From positions 1 through 30,924 of the forward strand of contig JAWCQZ010000011.1 of NCBI GenBank assembly GCA_038869515.1: a stretch of DNA of 30,924 bases, read 5' to 3'. Below the pieces are notes generated by a model. That model ran no database searches, was not told the origin of the DNA, and saw nothing but the letters and a program-made list of their open reading frames with translations. Below are positions 1-8,086 of the stretch, piece after piece. Source of the stretch: JAWCQZ01 sp038869515 [NCBI: Halobacteria archaeon]. GTDB lineage: Archaea > Halobacteriota > Syntropharchaeia > JACQPP01. Positions within the stretch are counted from its first letter, which is position 1, and each line of letters opens with the position of its first letter. The position numbers and the translations under genes are program-made.

Positions 1-60
1 GGGGCCCGGCCCCCCCCCCCCCGGCGACAGGCCCGCCCCCCACCCCCCGAGAGAGACGAT

Positions 61-70
61 AGGTTTAGTC
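61..70 (+). promoter_or_regulatory. TATA-like box of the SDR gene
   Basis: GGTTTAG centred near 66 lies 28 nt before the ATG at 94, the spacing expected for a leaderless archaeal transcript. The first 60 bases are C-rich with no visible gene. Confidence 0.5.
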
Positions 71-93
71 CTCCGCGGTCGCCGGAGGTTCCC

Positions 94-909
94 ATGGCCG
101 ACGCCCGCGTGGTCCTCGTCACCGGCGCCTCCTCCGGCATCGGGCAGGCGACCGCCCGCCTCCTCGCCCGCGAGGGGTTCCGGGTCTTCGGGACGAGCCG
201 CAAGCCCGCCGCCGGCAAGGTCGACGGTGTCGAGATGGTCCCCCTCGACGTCACCTCCGAAGCCACGGTGCGGGAGTGCGTCGAAACCGTGCTGAACAGG
301 GCGGGCCGTGTGGACGGGCTGGTGAACAACGCCGGCCACGAGCTGGCGGGAGCGGTCGAGGAGACGGCGCTGGAGGACGCGAAGGCGCAGTTCGAGACCA
401 ACTTTTTCGGGACCCACCGGATGACCCGCGCCGTGCTGCCCCACATGAGGGCGCGGCGGAGCGGCCACCTCGTCACCATCGGCTCCCTCGCGGGGGTCAT
501 CCCCATCCCCTTCGTCGGCTTCTACTCGGCCACCAAGTTCGCCCTGGAGGGCTACACCGAGGCGCTGCGCCACGAGGTCCGCCCTTTCGGCATCCGTGTC
601 TCCATCGTGGAGCCGAGTTTCATGCGCACCGGCCTCCAGGGGGCGCGGAGATGGGCTTCGGAGGAGATTCCCGACTACGGGCCCTGGCGGAGCCGGGCGA
701 TGGGCCGCGTCACCCTCTACGAGAACCGCGACCCCCACCCGGAAAAGGTAGCCGCGGTCGTCCTGCGCATCCTCCGGAGCCCCAACCCGCGGCTCCGCCA
801 CCCGGTCGGCCGCAACGCCCGGGCCTACGCCCTCGGACGGAGGCTCATGGCGGAGCCGCTCTTCGAGCGGGGGACGCGGAGGTTTTTCGCGCTCGATTCG
901 AAGCGGTAG
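94..909 (+). CDS. Short-chain dehydrogenase/reductase (classical SDR)
   Basis: A 271-residue cytosolic NAD(P)-dependent oxidoreductase of the classical SDR family. Seen in the sequence: the nucleotide-binding motif TGASSGIG at residues 10-17, the NNAG motif near residue 78, a catalytic Ser in the GSLAG stretch and the YSATK catalytic Tyr/Lys pair near residue 145. The order and spacing are normal and the length fits the family, so it is probably active. The C-terminal tail is basic (about 70 residues after the SDR core) and resembles SDRs acting on lipophilic alcohols or ketones, but the substrate cannot be read from the sequence. The ATG at 94 is 28 nt from a TATA-like box, supporting this start. 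The following RNase Z gene has its own TATA-like element, so the two need not be one operon. Confidence 0.9.
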   Translation: MADARVVLVTGASSGIGQATARLLAREGFRVFGTSRKPAAGKVDGVEMVPLDVTSEATVRECVETVLNRAGRVDGLVNNAGHELAGAVEETALEDAKAQFETNFFGTHRMTRAVLPHMRARRSGHLVTIGSLAGVIPIPFVGFYSATKFALEGYTEALRHEVRPFGIRVSIVEPSFMRTGLQGARRWASEEIPDYGPWRSRAMGRVTLYENRDPHPEKVAAVVLRILRSPNPRLRHPVGRNARAYALGRRLMAEPLFERGTRRFFALDSKR

Positions 910-948
910 CGAAGATAGAAATAGGGAGGGCCGCCCCCAACTCCCTCC

Positions 949-1908
949 ATGTCCACCCACCACCGCTTCCCGCTGCAGGTCACCTTCCTCGGCACCGCCG
1001 GCACCGCCCCGAGCGCCCACCGCAACCCCTCCGCCATCCTCCTCAGCCGCGAGGGCGAACTCATCCTCTTCGACTGCGGCGAAGGCACACAGCAACAAAT
1101 GATGAGAGCCAAGACCGGCATGCGGGCGCTCTCGACCATCTGCATCACCCATTTCCACGGCGACCACATCCTCGGCATCCCGGGAATCCTCATGACCTTC
1201 GCCTTCCACGAGCGGCAGGAGCCCCTCTGGATCGTGGGCCCCCGGGGGACGCAGCGGCTCGTGGAGACCCTCTCGACCCTGGGCGGATTCCAGGTCAACT
1301 TCCCGGTGAAGGCGGTCGAACTGCAGCCGGGCGAGCCCCTGGAGCGGGAGGGCTACCGCATCCTCCCCTTCAAGACCGACCACACCGGGCGCTCCATGGG
1401 CTACGTCCTCGAGGACCCGCCCCGGCCCGGGAAATTCGACAAGCCCAAGGCGCTCGCTCTCGGAATCCCCGAGGGGCCGCTCTTCGGGAAGCTGCAGCGG
1501 GGGCAGGCGGTAGCCCTCCCCGACGGACGGAACTTCCGGCCCGAGGATGTCCTCGGCCCGTCGCGCCCGGGGCGCAGGGTGGTCTACACCGGTGACACCC
1601 GCCCCTGCGACGCCACGGTGGAGGCGGCCCGCGGGGCCGACCTCCTCATCCACGACGGCACCCTCGCCAACGACCAGGCGGAGTGGGCGCGGGAGGCGCG
1701 CCACTCCACCGCGGCCGAGGCGGCCGGGGTCGCGAAGCGGGCCGGGGTCCACCGGCTGGTCCTCACCCACATCTCGACGCGGTACGAGGAGAACCCGGCG
1801 GCCCTCCTCGAGGAGGCGAGGCCCATCTTTCCCGGGACCGTCATCGCGCGGGAGCTGGCGACCCTCGAGGTCCCCTTCCGGGACGTGGAGCCGCCGAAGA
1901 GCCGATAG
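949..1908 (+). CDS. rnz: Ribonuclease Z (tRNA 3'-processing endonuclease)
   Basis: RNase Z cuts the 3' trailer from pre-tRNA, leaving the discriminator base ready for CCA addition. This fits the tRNA in this window, which does not encode CCA. The 319-residue protein has the normal short-form length. The metallo-beta-lactamase zinc motif His-Phe-His-Gly-Asp-His is at residues 68-73. N-terminal FLGTAGTAPS (13-22) is the usual beta-strand/loop, YTGDTRP supplies the bridging Asp, and LTHISTRY near the C-terminus supplies the last His. The insert between residues about 150 and 200 is where the exosite arm of family members sits. A TATA-like AGAAATA near 918-924 lies about 28 nt before ATG 949, implying a leaderless message. 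Function is well supported; it is a housekeeping gene. Confidence 0.95.
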   Translation: MSTHHRFPLQVTFLGTAGTAPSAHRNPSAILLSREGELILFDCGEGTQQQMMRAKTGMRALSTICITHFHGDHILGIPGILMTFAFHERQEPLWIVGPRGTQRLVETLSTLGGFQVNFPVKAVELQPGEPLEREGYRILPFKTDHTGRSMGYVLEDPPRPGKFDKPKALALGIPEGPLFGKLQRGQAVALPDGRNFRPEDVLGPSRPGRRVVYTGDTRPCDATVEAARGADLLIHDGTLANDQAEWAREARHSTAAEAAGVAKRAGVHRLVLTHISTRYEENPAALLEEARPIFPGTVIARELATLEVPFRDVEPPKSR

Positions 1909-1983
1909 GCCGGGGTCCCCGAGGTCAGTTATATGGTGGCCCGGGGTCCAGAGGGGACGACGGCGCCGCAGCGCCCGCCCCCC

Positions 1984-3051
1984 ATGCCCCCCCCGAAGCG
2001 CAAAGAGGAGCCCCCGACCCCCGGCGAGGGGTGCGAGGCGCCCGCCTCCGACCTGAAGGAGGACCTCTTTTTCCTCAAGGACGACCTCGCCCGGACCCAC
2101 GCCGACCTGGGCCAGCAGGCGGTCCGGCTGCAGAAGGAGGTCGGCGACGCGGGGCGGGAGTTGAAGACCCTCCTGGAGATCCAGGGGAAGCGCATGGAGG
2201 AGCGGCTCCTCGACCGCGAAGCGGCCGCGGCCCGCGAGCGCGAGGCGGCCGCCCTGGAGCGCGCGGCGGAGAAGGAGGCGCACGCCCAGGCCCTGGAACT
2301 CCTGCGGCAGGGCGCGGCGGCGGCCGAGGCGCGGCTGGCCGCCCTGGAGTCGGGGCTCCAGGAGACCCGCGCCGAGCGGGAGGCGCTGCGCCGCGAGTTC
2401 ACCAAGACCATCCGCGACTTCGGGGAGGCGGACCGCGCCCTGGTGGAGAAGGGGATGCTGGTGGTGGAGCGGAGGAGCGCGGAGCAGATGGAGCGGTTCC
2501 TGAAGAGCCTCGACGCCCGGGACGAGCAGATCCGCTCGGAGCTGCGGGACGCCCTGGCGGCCCTTCGCCGGGAGATGGAGCAGGCCCTGTCGCCCTACCT
2601 GAAGCTTCAGGACTTCGAGAACGCCGCCCAGCGGTTCGCGGCCAGGGACGAGGTCGAGGCCCGGACCCAGGAGGCCTCCGCCCGCCTCGCCGCCCTCGAG
2701 AAGAACGTGGACCGCGCCGAGACCGGGTTCGAGAGCGGGGTCAAGCAGGTCCTCGCCCAGGACCTGCGGGTCCTCGAGGCGGAGCTCCGCACCTTCGTGA
2801 AGGAGCTGGACCGGGACCGGCTCGACGAGACCCGGACCCGACTCGCCCGCCTGGAGGGGCGGGTCTCCGCGATGGAGGGGCCCAAGGCCCCGCGCTCCCC
2901 GGCCGACGCGAAACTGGAGGCGATGGCCGCGAGGAAGGTCGCGGGCAAGGCTGCGGCGGAGGCGGTGGAGCCCCTGAAGGAGCAGATGGAGCAGATGCGG
3001 CAGAAGGTCGAGGCGCTCCTCAAGGCCGTCGAACGTCGGGAGCCGAAGTAA
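1984..3051 (+). CDS. Coiled-coil protein of unknown function
   Basis: Apart from a Pro-rich N-terminus this protein is almost entirely predicted helix, with long Glu/Arg/Ala-rich heptad stretches from about residue 25 to the end, typical of a rod-like coiled coil. It has no signal peptide, membrane segment or enzymatic motif. Two starts are possible. ATG 1933 overlaps a TATA-like sequence (TTATAT, 1928-1933), so translation from there is unlikely if that box is used. ATG 1984 gives a 355-residue protein and a leader of about 27 nt, and I prefer it, but not firmly. Repetitive coiled-coil composition means database hits to SMC-like or myosin-like proteins would be uninformative. Role unknown; possibly structural or scaffolding. 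Confidence 0.75.
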   Translation: MPPPKRKEEPPTPGEGCEAPASDLKEDLFFLKDDLARTHADLGQQAVRLQKEVGDAGRELKTLLEIQGKRMEERLLDREAAAAREREAAALERAAEKEAHAQALELLRQGAAAAEARLAALESGLQETRAEREALRREFTKTIRDFGEADRALVEKGMLVVERRSAEQMERFLKSLDARDEQIRSELRDALAALRREMEQALSPYLKLQDFENAAQRFAARDEVEARTQEASARLAALEKNVDRAETGFESGVKQVLAQDLRVLEAELRTFVKELDRDRLDETRTRLARLEGRVSAMEGPKAPRSPADAKLEAMAARKVAGKAAAEAVEPLKEQMEQMRQKVEALLKAVERREPK

Positions 3052-3103
3052 CCCCCTCGCCCTCGCGGACGATGGCTTTTTCCCGCCGCTTCCAACGCAG
3101 CGG

Positions 3104-3664
3104 ATGGGCAAAGTTTGGGCCTTGAAGGAGTGGGCCGCCGTGTGCGAGGCGCTCGACCGCGGGATGCAAATCGTGCTGCTGCGCAAGGGGGGCATCGACG
3201 AGGTGCGGGGCGACTTCGCCGTGGAGCACCCTGAATTCTTCCTCTACCCGACCTGGGAGCACCAGCGGGCCGAGCACCTGCAGCCCCGTTTTCGGGAGGT
3301 CCTCGAGGAGTCGTTCCGGGAGCCTCCGGGCCACCGCGTCCCCATCCTCGACTTCGCCCGCGTCGAGAAGGTCCTGCGGGTGGGAGAGGCCTCAAAACTC
3401 CAGGCCCTGACGGACCACTGCGTCTGGACCTCCGAGCACGTGGCCCGGCGCCACGCCTACAAGCCGTCGAAGCCGATGTTCGTCATGCTTCTGCGGGTCT
3501 TCCGGCTGCCCGAGGCCCGGGCAGTCGCAGAGACCCCTCGGTACGCCGGCTGCAAGTCGTGGGTGGACCTCGATGAGCCGCTGGGGAGGGAGGGCGCCCG
3601 GCCGGTCCTCGACGACGCGCGGTTCGCGGAGGAGGTCGCCGCCCTCTCCCGGGCCCTGGCATGA
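3104..3664 (+). CDS. DUF1802-like protein
   Basis: A 186-residue protein that I recognise as DUF1802-like from its opening (WALKEWAAVCEALDRG), the following ILLRKGG-type segment, and the HPEFFLYPTWEHQ segment near residue 45. The family is conserved in archaea and bacteria and has no assigned biochemical role that I know of. There is no signal peptide or membrane segment. The start at 3104 has a T-rich TATA-like element (GGCTTTTTCCC, 3072-3082) 27-28 nt upstream, consistent with leaderless transcription. The stop overlaps the next start by 4 bp (ATGA at 3661-3664), so the HEAT-repeat protein downstream is very likely translated from the same message and may act with it. Confidence 0.8.
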   Translation: MGKVWALKEWAAVCEALDRGMQIVLLRKGGIDEVRGDFAVEHPEFFLYPTWEHQRAEHLQPRFREVLEESFREPPGHRVPILDFARVEKVLRVGEASKLQALTDHCVWTSEHVARRHAYKPSKPMFVMLLRVFRLPEARAVAETPRYAGCKSWVDLDEPLGREGARPVLDDARFAEEVAALSRALA

Positions 3665-4059
3665 GCACCCTGCAGGAGCTGGAAGCGCTGCTCGGCGACC
3701 CCTCGACCCCCCACCACCGCCGCATCTACGCCTGCCAGGAGCTGTTGCGCCTGGGGACCTCGGGTGCCATCGCCCTTCTCGGCCGGGTGTTGAGCGGGGA
3801 CCCCGACTCGGTGGTCCGCCACGAGGCCGCCTTCGTCCTGGGGGAGTTGGCCGATCCCGCGGGGGTTCCCGCCCTCGCCGAGGCGATGAGGCGCGACCCC
3901 TCCGACCTGGTGCGCCACGAGTCTGCCGAGGCCCTCGGGTGGATTGCGACCCCCGAATCGGCGGCCGCCCTGAAGGAGGCGTTGAGGGACCGGAGCCCCG
4001 AGGTGGTGCGGACGGCGGAGATCTCCCTGGCGATGCACCGGGAGCCGAGGGCGAGGTAA
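3661..4059 (+). CDS. HEAT-repeat protein with two His-Glu motifs (half-DOHH-like)
   Basis: A 132-residue alpha-helical HEAT-repeat (PBS-lyase-type) protein. Two repeats carry the sequences VRHEAAFVLGEL (His54-Glu55) and VRHESAEALGWI (His86-Glu87), 32 residues apart. From family knowledge, eukaryotic deoxyhypusine hydroxylase has two such halves, each with two His-Glu motifs about 33 residues apart, which bind a diiron centre. Here there is one half only. It may simply be a generic HEAT protein, since RHEA-type repeats are common, or it may dimerise to build a metal site. It is translationally coupled (4-bp overlap) to the DUF1802-like gene and ends 5 bp before a convergent gene. HEAT fold is certain; hydroxylase activity is only a hypothesis. 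Confidence 0.85.
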   Translation: MSTLQELEALLGDPSTPHHRRIYACQELLRLGTSGAIALLGRVLSGDPDSVVRHEAAFVLGELADPAGVPALAEAMRRDPSDLVRHESAEALGWIATPESAAALKEALRDRSPEVVRTAEISLAMHREPRAR

Positions 4060-4063
4060 CTGC

Positions 4064-4417
4064 TCAGGCGCGGCCCAGGAACTCCCTCAGCTCCTGGTAG
4101 CGCTGCTTCACAATCTCCTTGAACTTCTTCTGCTCGGCCCGGATGCGGTCGGCCGTGTTTCGGTCTCCGAGGTACTCGATCCAGTCGGCCACCCAGTAGG
4201 CGTGGTCGTCGCCGAACTTTTCCAGGTTCCCGACCAGCTCCTCCAGGTTCCCGATCGGCTGGCCCCCGACCCAGTAGGGCTGGCGGTCGGAGGGGCGGAG
4301 CAGTTTCCGGGCCTCCTCGGCGAGACTCTGGGCCACCGGGGGGAGGAGGGAGGGCATCGCCCGCTCCTCGCCGTCGGGGGCCTTGCCCTTCGGTTTGGAG
4401 CCGCCCTTGGGCGCCAT
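4064..4417 (-). CDS. Conserved hypothetical protein, small helical
   Basis: 117 residues. It has a Lys/Gly-rich, probably disordered N-terminus (first 20 residues), then a helical body containing YWVGGQPIGNLEEL and a second YWVADWIEYLGD segment, and a charged C-terminal helix. No signal peptide, membrane segment or catalytic motif. I do not recognise the family. The start is supported by a TTTAAA box at 4442-4447, centred 27-28 nt upstream of the ATG at 4417. That box overlaps the stop codon of the trm5-like gene upstream, so this gene has its own promoter at the tail of the pur-trm5 operon. Codon usage matches the neighbours, so it is likely a real gene. Confidence 0.75.
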   Translation of the reverse strand: MAPKGGSKPKGKAPDGEERAMPSLLPPVAQSLAEEARKLLRPSDRQPYWVGGQPIGNLEELVGNLEKFGDDHAYWVADWIEYLGDRNTADRIRAEQKKFKEIVKQRYQELREFLGRA

Positions 4418-4442
4418 GGCACACCTGCCCCCCGGCCCCGCT

Positions 4443-5441
4443 TTAAAAGGCTGTCGAGGCCCGCGCGACGACCTCCGCCACCGCCAGGGATTTCCCCGGC
4501 GCGTAGGGGCGCAGGCGGCGGACCTCGCGGACTTCGTCCCCCCGCAGGCGCTCCCCCAGGAGGCGGGCCAGGGCCTCCGGGTCCCCCTCCGGCACCACCC
4601 CGTAGAGGTGCAGGACGCCCCCCGGACGGAGGACCCGCCGGGCCGCCTCCAGGAAGGGGGCGGGGTCGGTGGGGAAGTCGAGGACCGCCCGGTCGGCGCT
4701 CCCCTCCTCGACCGCCTTCCGGAGGTCCCCCTCGCGGACCTCGACGTTGGCGACCCTGTTCAACTCCAGATTCTTGCGCAGCAACTCCACCGCCGCAGGG
4801 TTCGCGTCGCAGGCGACGACCCGCCGGGCGCGCCTCGCCGCCTGGACCGTGAAGTAGCCGCCCCCCGCCGTGAGGTCCGCCACGGTCTCCCCCGGCCCGA
4901 CGAGGGCGGCCAGCCGGGCCCGCTCCGCGGCGAGGCGGGGGGAGAAGTAGGCCCGCGCGAGGTCGACGTGGAAGGTGAACCCGTTCTCCCGGTAGAGGGT
5001 CGAGGTGCGCGGCTCGCCGGCCACGACGCGGTAGGCCCGCGTCCGGTAGGCCCCCTCGGTGAAGGTCTCCGGCCGGAGGACGGTCTTCAGGCGGGGCCGC
5101 GCCCGAAGGAGGGCCTCCGCGACTCTCCGCTCCTCGTCCGGGGTCGCGGGGCTCTCCTCGCGCACCTTGAGGAGCGCCAGGTCGCCGATGAGTTCCGCCC
5201 CGAGGGGCAGCTCCTCCAGCGCCTCCTCCGCGGCAGCCCGCTCCCGGACATCGAGCGGCACGCGGACCACCCGCGTGGACCGGGGCGGGAGCCACGGCCG
5301 GCGGCGCAGGGGGAAGAGGATGGCGTCGCCCGCCTTCCGGACCTCACGCGTCGGGTCGAGGAGCCCCTTCCGGGCGAGGAGGCGCCGCACCTCCTCCCCC
5401 GCGCCGCTGGGCACCCGGAGGGCGAGGGAGGTCTTCACCAT
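4443..5441 (-). CDS. Trm5/Taw2-family tRNA-G37 methyl/aminocarboxypropyl transferase
   Basis: A 332-residue class I SAM-dependent tRNA-modifying enzyme acting on G37 next to the anticodon. Domain order fits archaeal Trm5: a small N-terminal domain (about 1-60), a THUMP-like middle domain, then the Rossmann domain. The signature YFSPRLAAER is near residue 186, the SAM-binding motif VADLTAGGGYF follows it, and then VVACDANPAAVELL. The position where Trm5 enzymes carry an Asn-Leu-Pro motif reads LDFPTDP, so the usual Asn is Asp. The C-terminal RPYAPGKS resembles both Trm5 and Taw2 (wyosine pathway) endings, so which reaction it performs is open. The ATG at 5441 was chosen because an upstream in-frame start would overlap purE; the gap to purE is 11 nt and they are probably cotranscribed. 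Confidence 0.85.
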   Translation of the reverse strand: MVKTSLALRVPSGAGEEVRRLLARKGLLDPTREVRKAGDAILFPLRRRPWLPPRSTRVVRVPLDVRERAAAEEALEELPLGAELIGDLALLKVREESPATPDEERRVAEALLRARPRLKTVLRPETFTEGAYRTRAYRVVAGEPRTSTLYRENGFTFHVDLARAYFSPRLAAERARLAALVGPGETVADLTAGGGYFTVQAARRARRVVACDANPAAVELLRKNLELNRVANVEVREGDLRKAVEEGSADRAVLDFPTDPAPFLEAARRVLRPGGVLHLYGVVPEGDPEALARLLGERLRGDEVREVRRLRPYAPGKSLAVAEVVARASTAF

Positions 5442-5452
5442 CCGGTCCCCCG

Positions 5453-5980
5453 TCAAAACCGCACTTTCCCGCTTTCCAGGTATCTTTTGAAGCCCTCGGC
5501 TTCCAGAACCCTGGCTTTCCTCAGGACGTCGCGCTTCTGCCCCCTCTTGAGCTTCTCGACCCGTCCGGCGATGGCCGCGTGCCCCACCCCGAGGATTTGG
5601 CACGCCAGGATGCCCGCGTTCCTCGCGCCGTTGATGGCGACCGTGGCCACCGGAACGCCGGGCGGCATCTGGGCGATGGAGAGGAGGGAATCGAGACCCC
5701 CCAGGGCCTGGGTCCGGATGGGGACGCCGATGACCGGCAGGGGCGTCAGGGACGCCACCATTCCCGGCAGGTGTGCCGCCCCGCCCGCCCCGGCGATGAT
5801 GACCTCGATGCCCCGCTTCCTGGCGCTTTCGGCGTAGGCGACCATCCGGCGGGTCGTCCGGTGGGCGGAGACCACCGTCACCTCGTGGGGCACTTCGAGG
5901 GAGTCGAGAAGCTCCGCCGCCTGTTTCATGACGGGGAGGTCGGAGTCGCTCCCCATGATGATGCCGACGAGGGGCTTCAC
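5453..5980 (-). CDS. purE: N5-CAIR mutase PurE (class I)
   Basis: PurE converts N5-carboxyaminoimidazole ribonucleotide to CAIR in de novo purine synthesis. The 175-residue size and the motifs GSDSDLPVM (about 9-17), SAHRT (near 42) and the GGAAHLPGM loop are those of class I PurE, which works with PurK, consistent with the adjacent purK. The start is a GTG at 5980 that overlaps the purK stop (GTGA, 5980-5977), an arrangement giving translational coupling. The reading frame is open further upstream only as a shadow of purK. The C-terminus has an extra basic helical extension ([20 protein letters not shown]) beyond the usual core. Cytosolic enzyme; function is secure. Confidence 0.95.
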   Translation of the reverse strand: MKPLVGIIMGSDSDLPVMKQAAELLDSLEVPHEVTVVSAHRTTRRMVAYAESARKRGIEVIIAGAGGAAHLPGMVASLTPLPVIGVPIRTQALGGLDSLLSIAQMPPGVPVATVAINGARNAGILACQILGVGHAAIAGRVEKLKRGQKRDVLRKARVLEAEGFKRYLESGKVRF

Positions 5981-7149
5981 CGTCTCACGCCCGCAGCAGG
6001 CACGAGCCGGATTGCGGCCCGGGCCCTCCGGGCCCTCGCCACGGCCTCCCGGACAGTCCTGCCCGTGGCGGTGATGTGGCCCATCTTCCTCATGGGTGCC
6101 GATGTTTTCTTGCCGTAGATATAGAGCACGGCCCCGGGGACCCGGGCCATCTTCTCCAGCCCCCGGACGGCGTAGGGACCGCTCAGGCCCCCGGGGCCCA
6201 GGAGGTTCGCCATGGCCGCAGGGGAGAGCAACTCCGGCTTCGCGAGGGGCAGGCCGAGGACCGCCCGCAGGTGCTGCTCGAACTGCGACACCGAGCAAGC
6301 CTCATTGGCATAGTGCCCGGAATTGTGGACCCGGGGCGCGATTTCGTTGACGAGAATGCCGCCCGACCGGGTCACGAACATCTCGACCCCGAAGATGCCC
6401 GCCCCGCGCAGGGCTTTCACCGCGCTCTCGGCGGTGCGTCTCGCGCGGGCTTCCGTCCGGCGGCTGACCCGCGCGGGCGCGATGGTCGTGTCCAGGATGC
6501 CATCGCGGTGGATGTTCTCGACCACGGGAAACGACTCGACCTGCCCCGACGGGTTGCGGGCCACCATGACCGAGACCTCCCTGGCGAAGGGGACAAACCT
6601 CTCCAGCATCGTCTCCCGGCCCGGGAAGCGGCCGAGGGCCCCGCGGATACCCGACTCCTTGGAAATGACGAAGTTGCCCCGCCCGTCGTAGGCGTCCTCG
6701 GTCGCCTTGAGGACCGCCGGGAGGCCGAACCTCCTGCAGAGCCGGCGCAACGCCTCCTCCGATTCGACGCGCTGGAAGTCCGGGACGGGGATGTTGCGCC
6801 TCCGGAGGAACGTTTTCTGGCGGTGCTTGTTCTGGAGAATCCGGAGGATCCGGGGGGCGGGACGGACCGGGTATCCGCGCCTCTCCAGCCGCCGGAGCGC
6901 GGTCGAGCCCGCGAGTTCGATTTCGTAGGTCAGGACGTCGCATTTCGCGGCCAGCCGCTCGATGGCCTCCTCGCTTTTGAAGCTGGCGACGACCTGCTCG
7001 TCCGCCACCTGCGCGGCGGGGCAGCCCTCGGTCGGATCGAGGACGACGACCCGGAGCGAGAGCCGCTTCGCCTCGGCGGCCATCATCTTGCCCAACTGCC
7101 CCCCGCCCAGGATTCCCACGCAGGTCGGGCGGTCCATGGAGATGGCCAT
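5977..7149 (-). CDS. purK: N5-CAIR synthetase PurK (ATP-grasp)
   Basis: PurK carboxylates aminoimidazole ribonucleotide with ATP and bicarbonate, giving N5-CAIR for PurE. The 390-residue protein starts with the PurK nucleotide-fold sequence [13 protein letters not shown]. It has the ATP-grasp features YDGRGNF (near 168), the [12 protein letters not shown] strand and the metal-binding [13 protein letters not shown] loop (near 285). Length is normal. ATG 7149 lies about 25 nt from a CTATTAAGC box (7170-7178), consistent with a leaderless transcript; a second in-frame ATG at 7137 would give MDRPTC. It heads the operon purK-purE-trm5-like and is divergent from the HTH-ThiN gene. Confidence 0.95.
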   Translation of the reverse strand: MAISMDRPTCVGILGGGQLGKMMAAEAKRLSLRVVVLDPTEGCPAAQVADEQVVASFKSEEAIERLAAKCDVLTYEIELAGSTALRRLERRGYPVRPAPRILRILQNKHRQKTFLRRRNIPVPDFQRVESEEALRRLCRRFGLPAVLKATEDAYDGRGNFVISKESGIRGALGRFPGRETMLERFVPFAREVSVMVARNPSGQVESFPVVENIHRDGILDTTIAPARVSRRTEARARRTAESAVKALRGAGIFGVEMFVTRSGGILVNEIAPRVHNSGHYANEACSVSQFEQHLRAVLGLPLAKPELLSPAAMANLLGPGGLSGPYAVRGLEKMARVPGAVLYIYGKKTSAPMRKMGHITATGRTVREAVARARRARAAIRLVPAAGVRR

Positions 7150-7169
7150 CGTTTCGATGGCCTCCGGGG

Positions 7170-7178
7170 CTATTAAGC
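7170..7178 (-). promoter_or_regulatory. TATA-like box of the purK-purE-trm5 operon
   Basis: CTATTAAGC on the plus strand reads GCTTAATAG on the minus strand, centred about 25 nt before ATG 7149. The same AT-rich patch is 41 nt before the divergent start at 7214 and could also serve that gene with a short leader. Confidence 0.5.
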
Positions 7179-7213
7179 GCTGGGTTCATCTTTCCCCTCC
7201 CCCCCGTTGTCCC

Positions 7214-8086
7214 ATGCGTTTCCGGGAAGAGGAGGTTGTCGAGAAGCTCCTCCCCGCCATCCGCTTCCTCCTGGTGGGCGAGTTGCGGAGACGGGGCTGG
7301 AACCAGGCGCGCATCGCCGCCTCCCTCGACCTGAGCCAGGCCGCCATCTCGAAATACCTCCGGAGGCGGTTCCGGCCCGACCCCCGCTTCCTCGCCCACC
7401 CCGAGGTGCGGGGGGCGGTCGGCGAGGTGGCGAAGGGGATGGCCGCCGGGGCGCTCGGGGCGATGGAGGCGCTCGACCGGTTCGAGGGGCTCATCCGGAG
7501 GCTCGAGGCGCAGGGGGACCTCCCCGCGCGGCCCGGGAGCGAGTCGGTCGAGGAGGAGCGGGTCCTGAACTCCCTGCGGCGCGGGGCGCGCCTCCTGGAG
7601 CGGGAGTCGGCCGTGGTCGCCCTCCTGCCCCACGTCGGCTCCAACCTCGCCATGGCCCTGCCCGGGGCCGGGAGCCGGGCCGAGGTCGCCGCCTTCCCGG
7701 GGCGCATCAACGAGTTGCGCGGAGCGGCCCGCCCGCCGGGGGAGCCGGAGTTCGGGGCGAGTCGTCACGTCGCCGAGGTGGTCCTCGGGGCGCACCGGGC
7801 GCGGCCCGCTGTCCGGGCGGCGATGAACGTCGCGGCTCGGCCGGAGGTGCTGGCGGCCGCGAAGGGGTTGGGGTGGGCGCTGGAGGAGTTCAGGGCGGAC
7901 TACGAGGGGCGGGGGGACCGGATCCACGCGCTGCTGAAGAGACGGAAGCGTGCGCCCGATTTGCTCTACCACAAGGGGGCCCATGGAATCGAGCCGATGG
8001 CCTACCTGCTGGGGACGGACGGGGAGGCGGTGGCGAAGCGGGCGGTGGAGTTGGCGGGACGGGTCGGGGCGCAGGCCTACCTGTAA
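7214..8086 (+). CDS. HTH-ThiN protein (thiamine regulator ThiR-like or thiamine-phosphate synthase)
   Basis: 290 residues. Residues 30-49 form a classical helix-turn-helix (NQARIAASLDLSQAAISKYL). The C-terminal half (about 120-290) matches the ThiN domain, with GEPEFGASRHVAEVVLGAHR and near the end DLLYHKGAHGIEPMAYLLG. From family knowledge, ThiN domains make thiamine phosphate in ThiDN fusions. When joined to an HTH they are reported to act as thiamine-responsive repressors (ThiR) with degenerate catalytic residues; the loop His is still present here, so I cannot decide. There is no ThiD kinase domain and no thiamine gene nearby, so a regulon elsewhere is likely. The ATG at 7214 was preferred over upstream in-frame codons because those lie inside divergent purK. 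It overlaps the next, convergent gene by 10 bp. Confidence 0.8.
   Translation: MRFREEEVVEKLLPAIRFLLVGELRRRGWNQARIAASLDLSQAAISKYLRRRFRPDPRFLAHPEVRGAVGEVAKGMAAGALGAMEALDRFEGLIRRLEAQGDLPARPGSESVEEERVLNSLRRGARLLERESAVVALLPHVGSNLAMALPGAGSRAEVAAFPGRINELRGAARPPGEPEFGASRHVAEVVLGAHRARPAVRAAMNVAARPEVLAAAKGLGWALEEFRADYEGRGDRIHALLKRRKRAPDLLYHKGAHGIEPMAYLLGTDGEAVAKRAVELAGRVGAQAYL

Noticed and set aside
1683-3125. 480-residue plus-strand frame
   Set aside because: Out-of-frame Gly/Arg/Pro-rich shadow of RNase Z and the coiled-coil gene.
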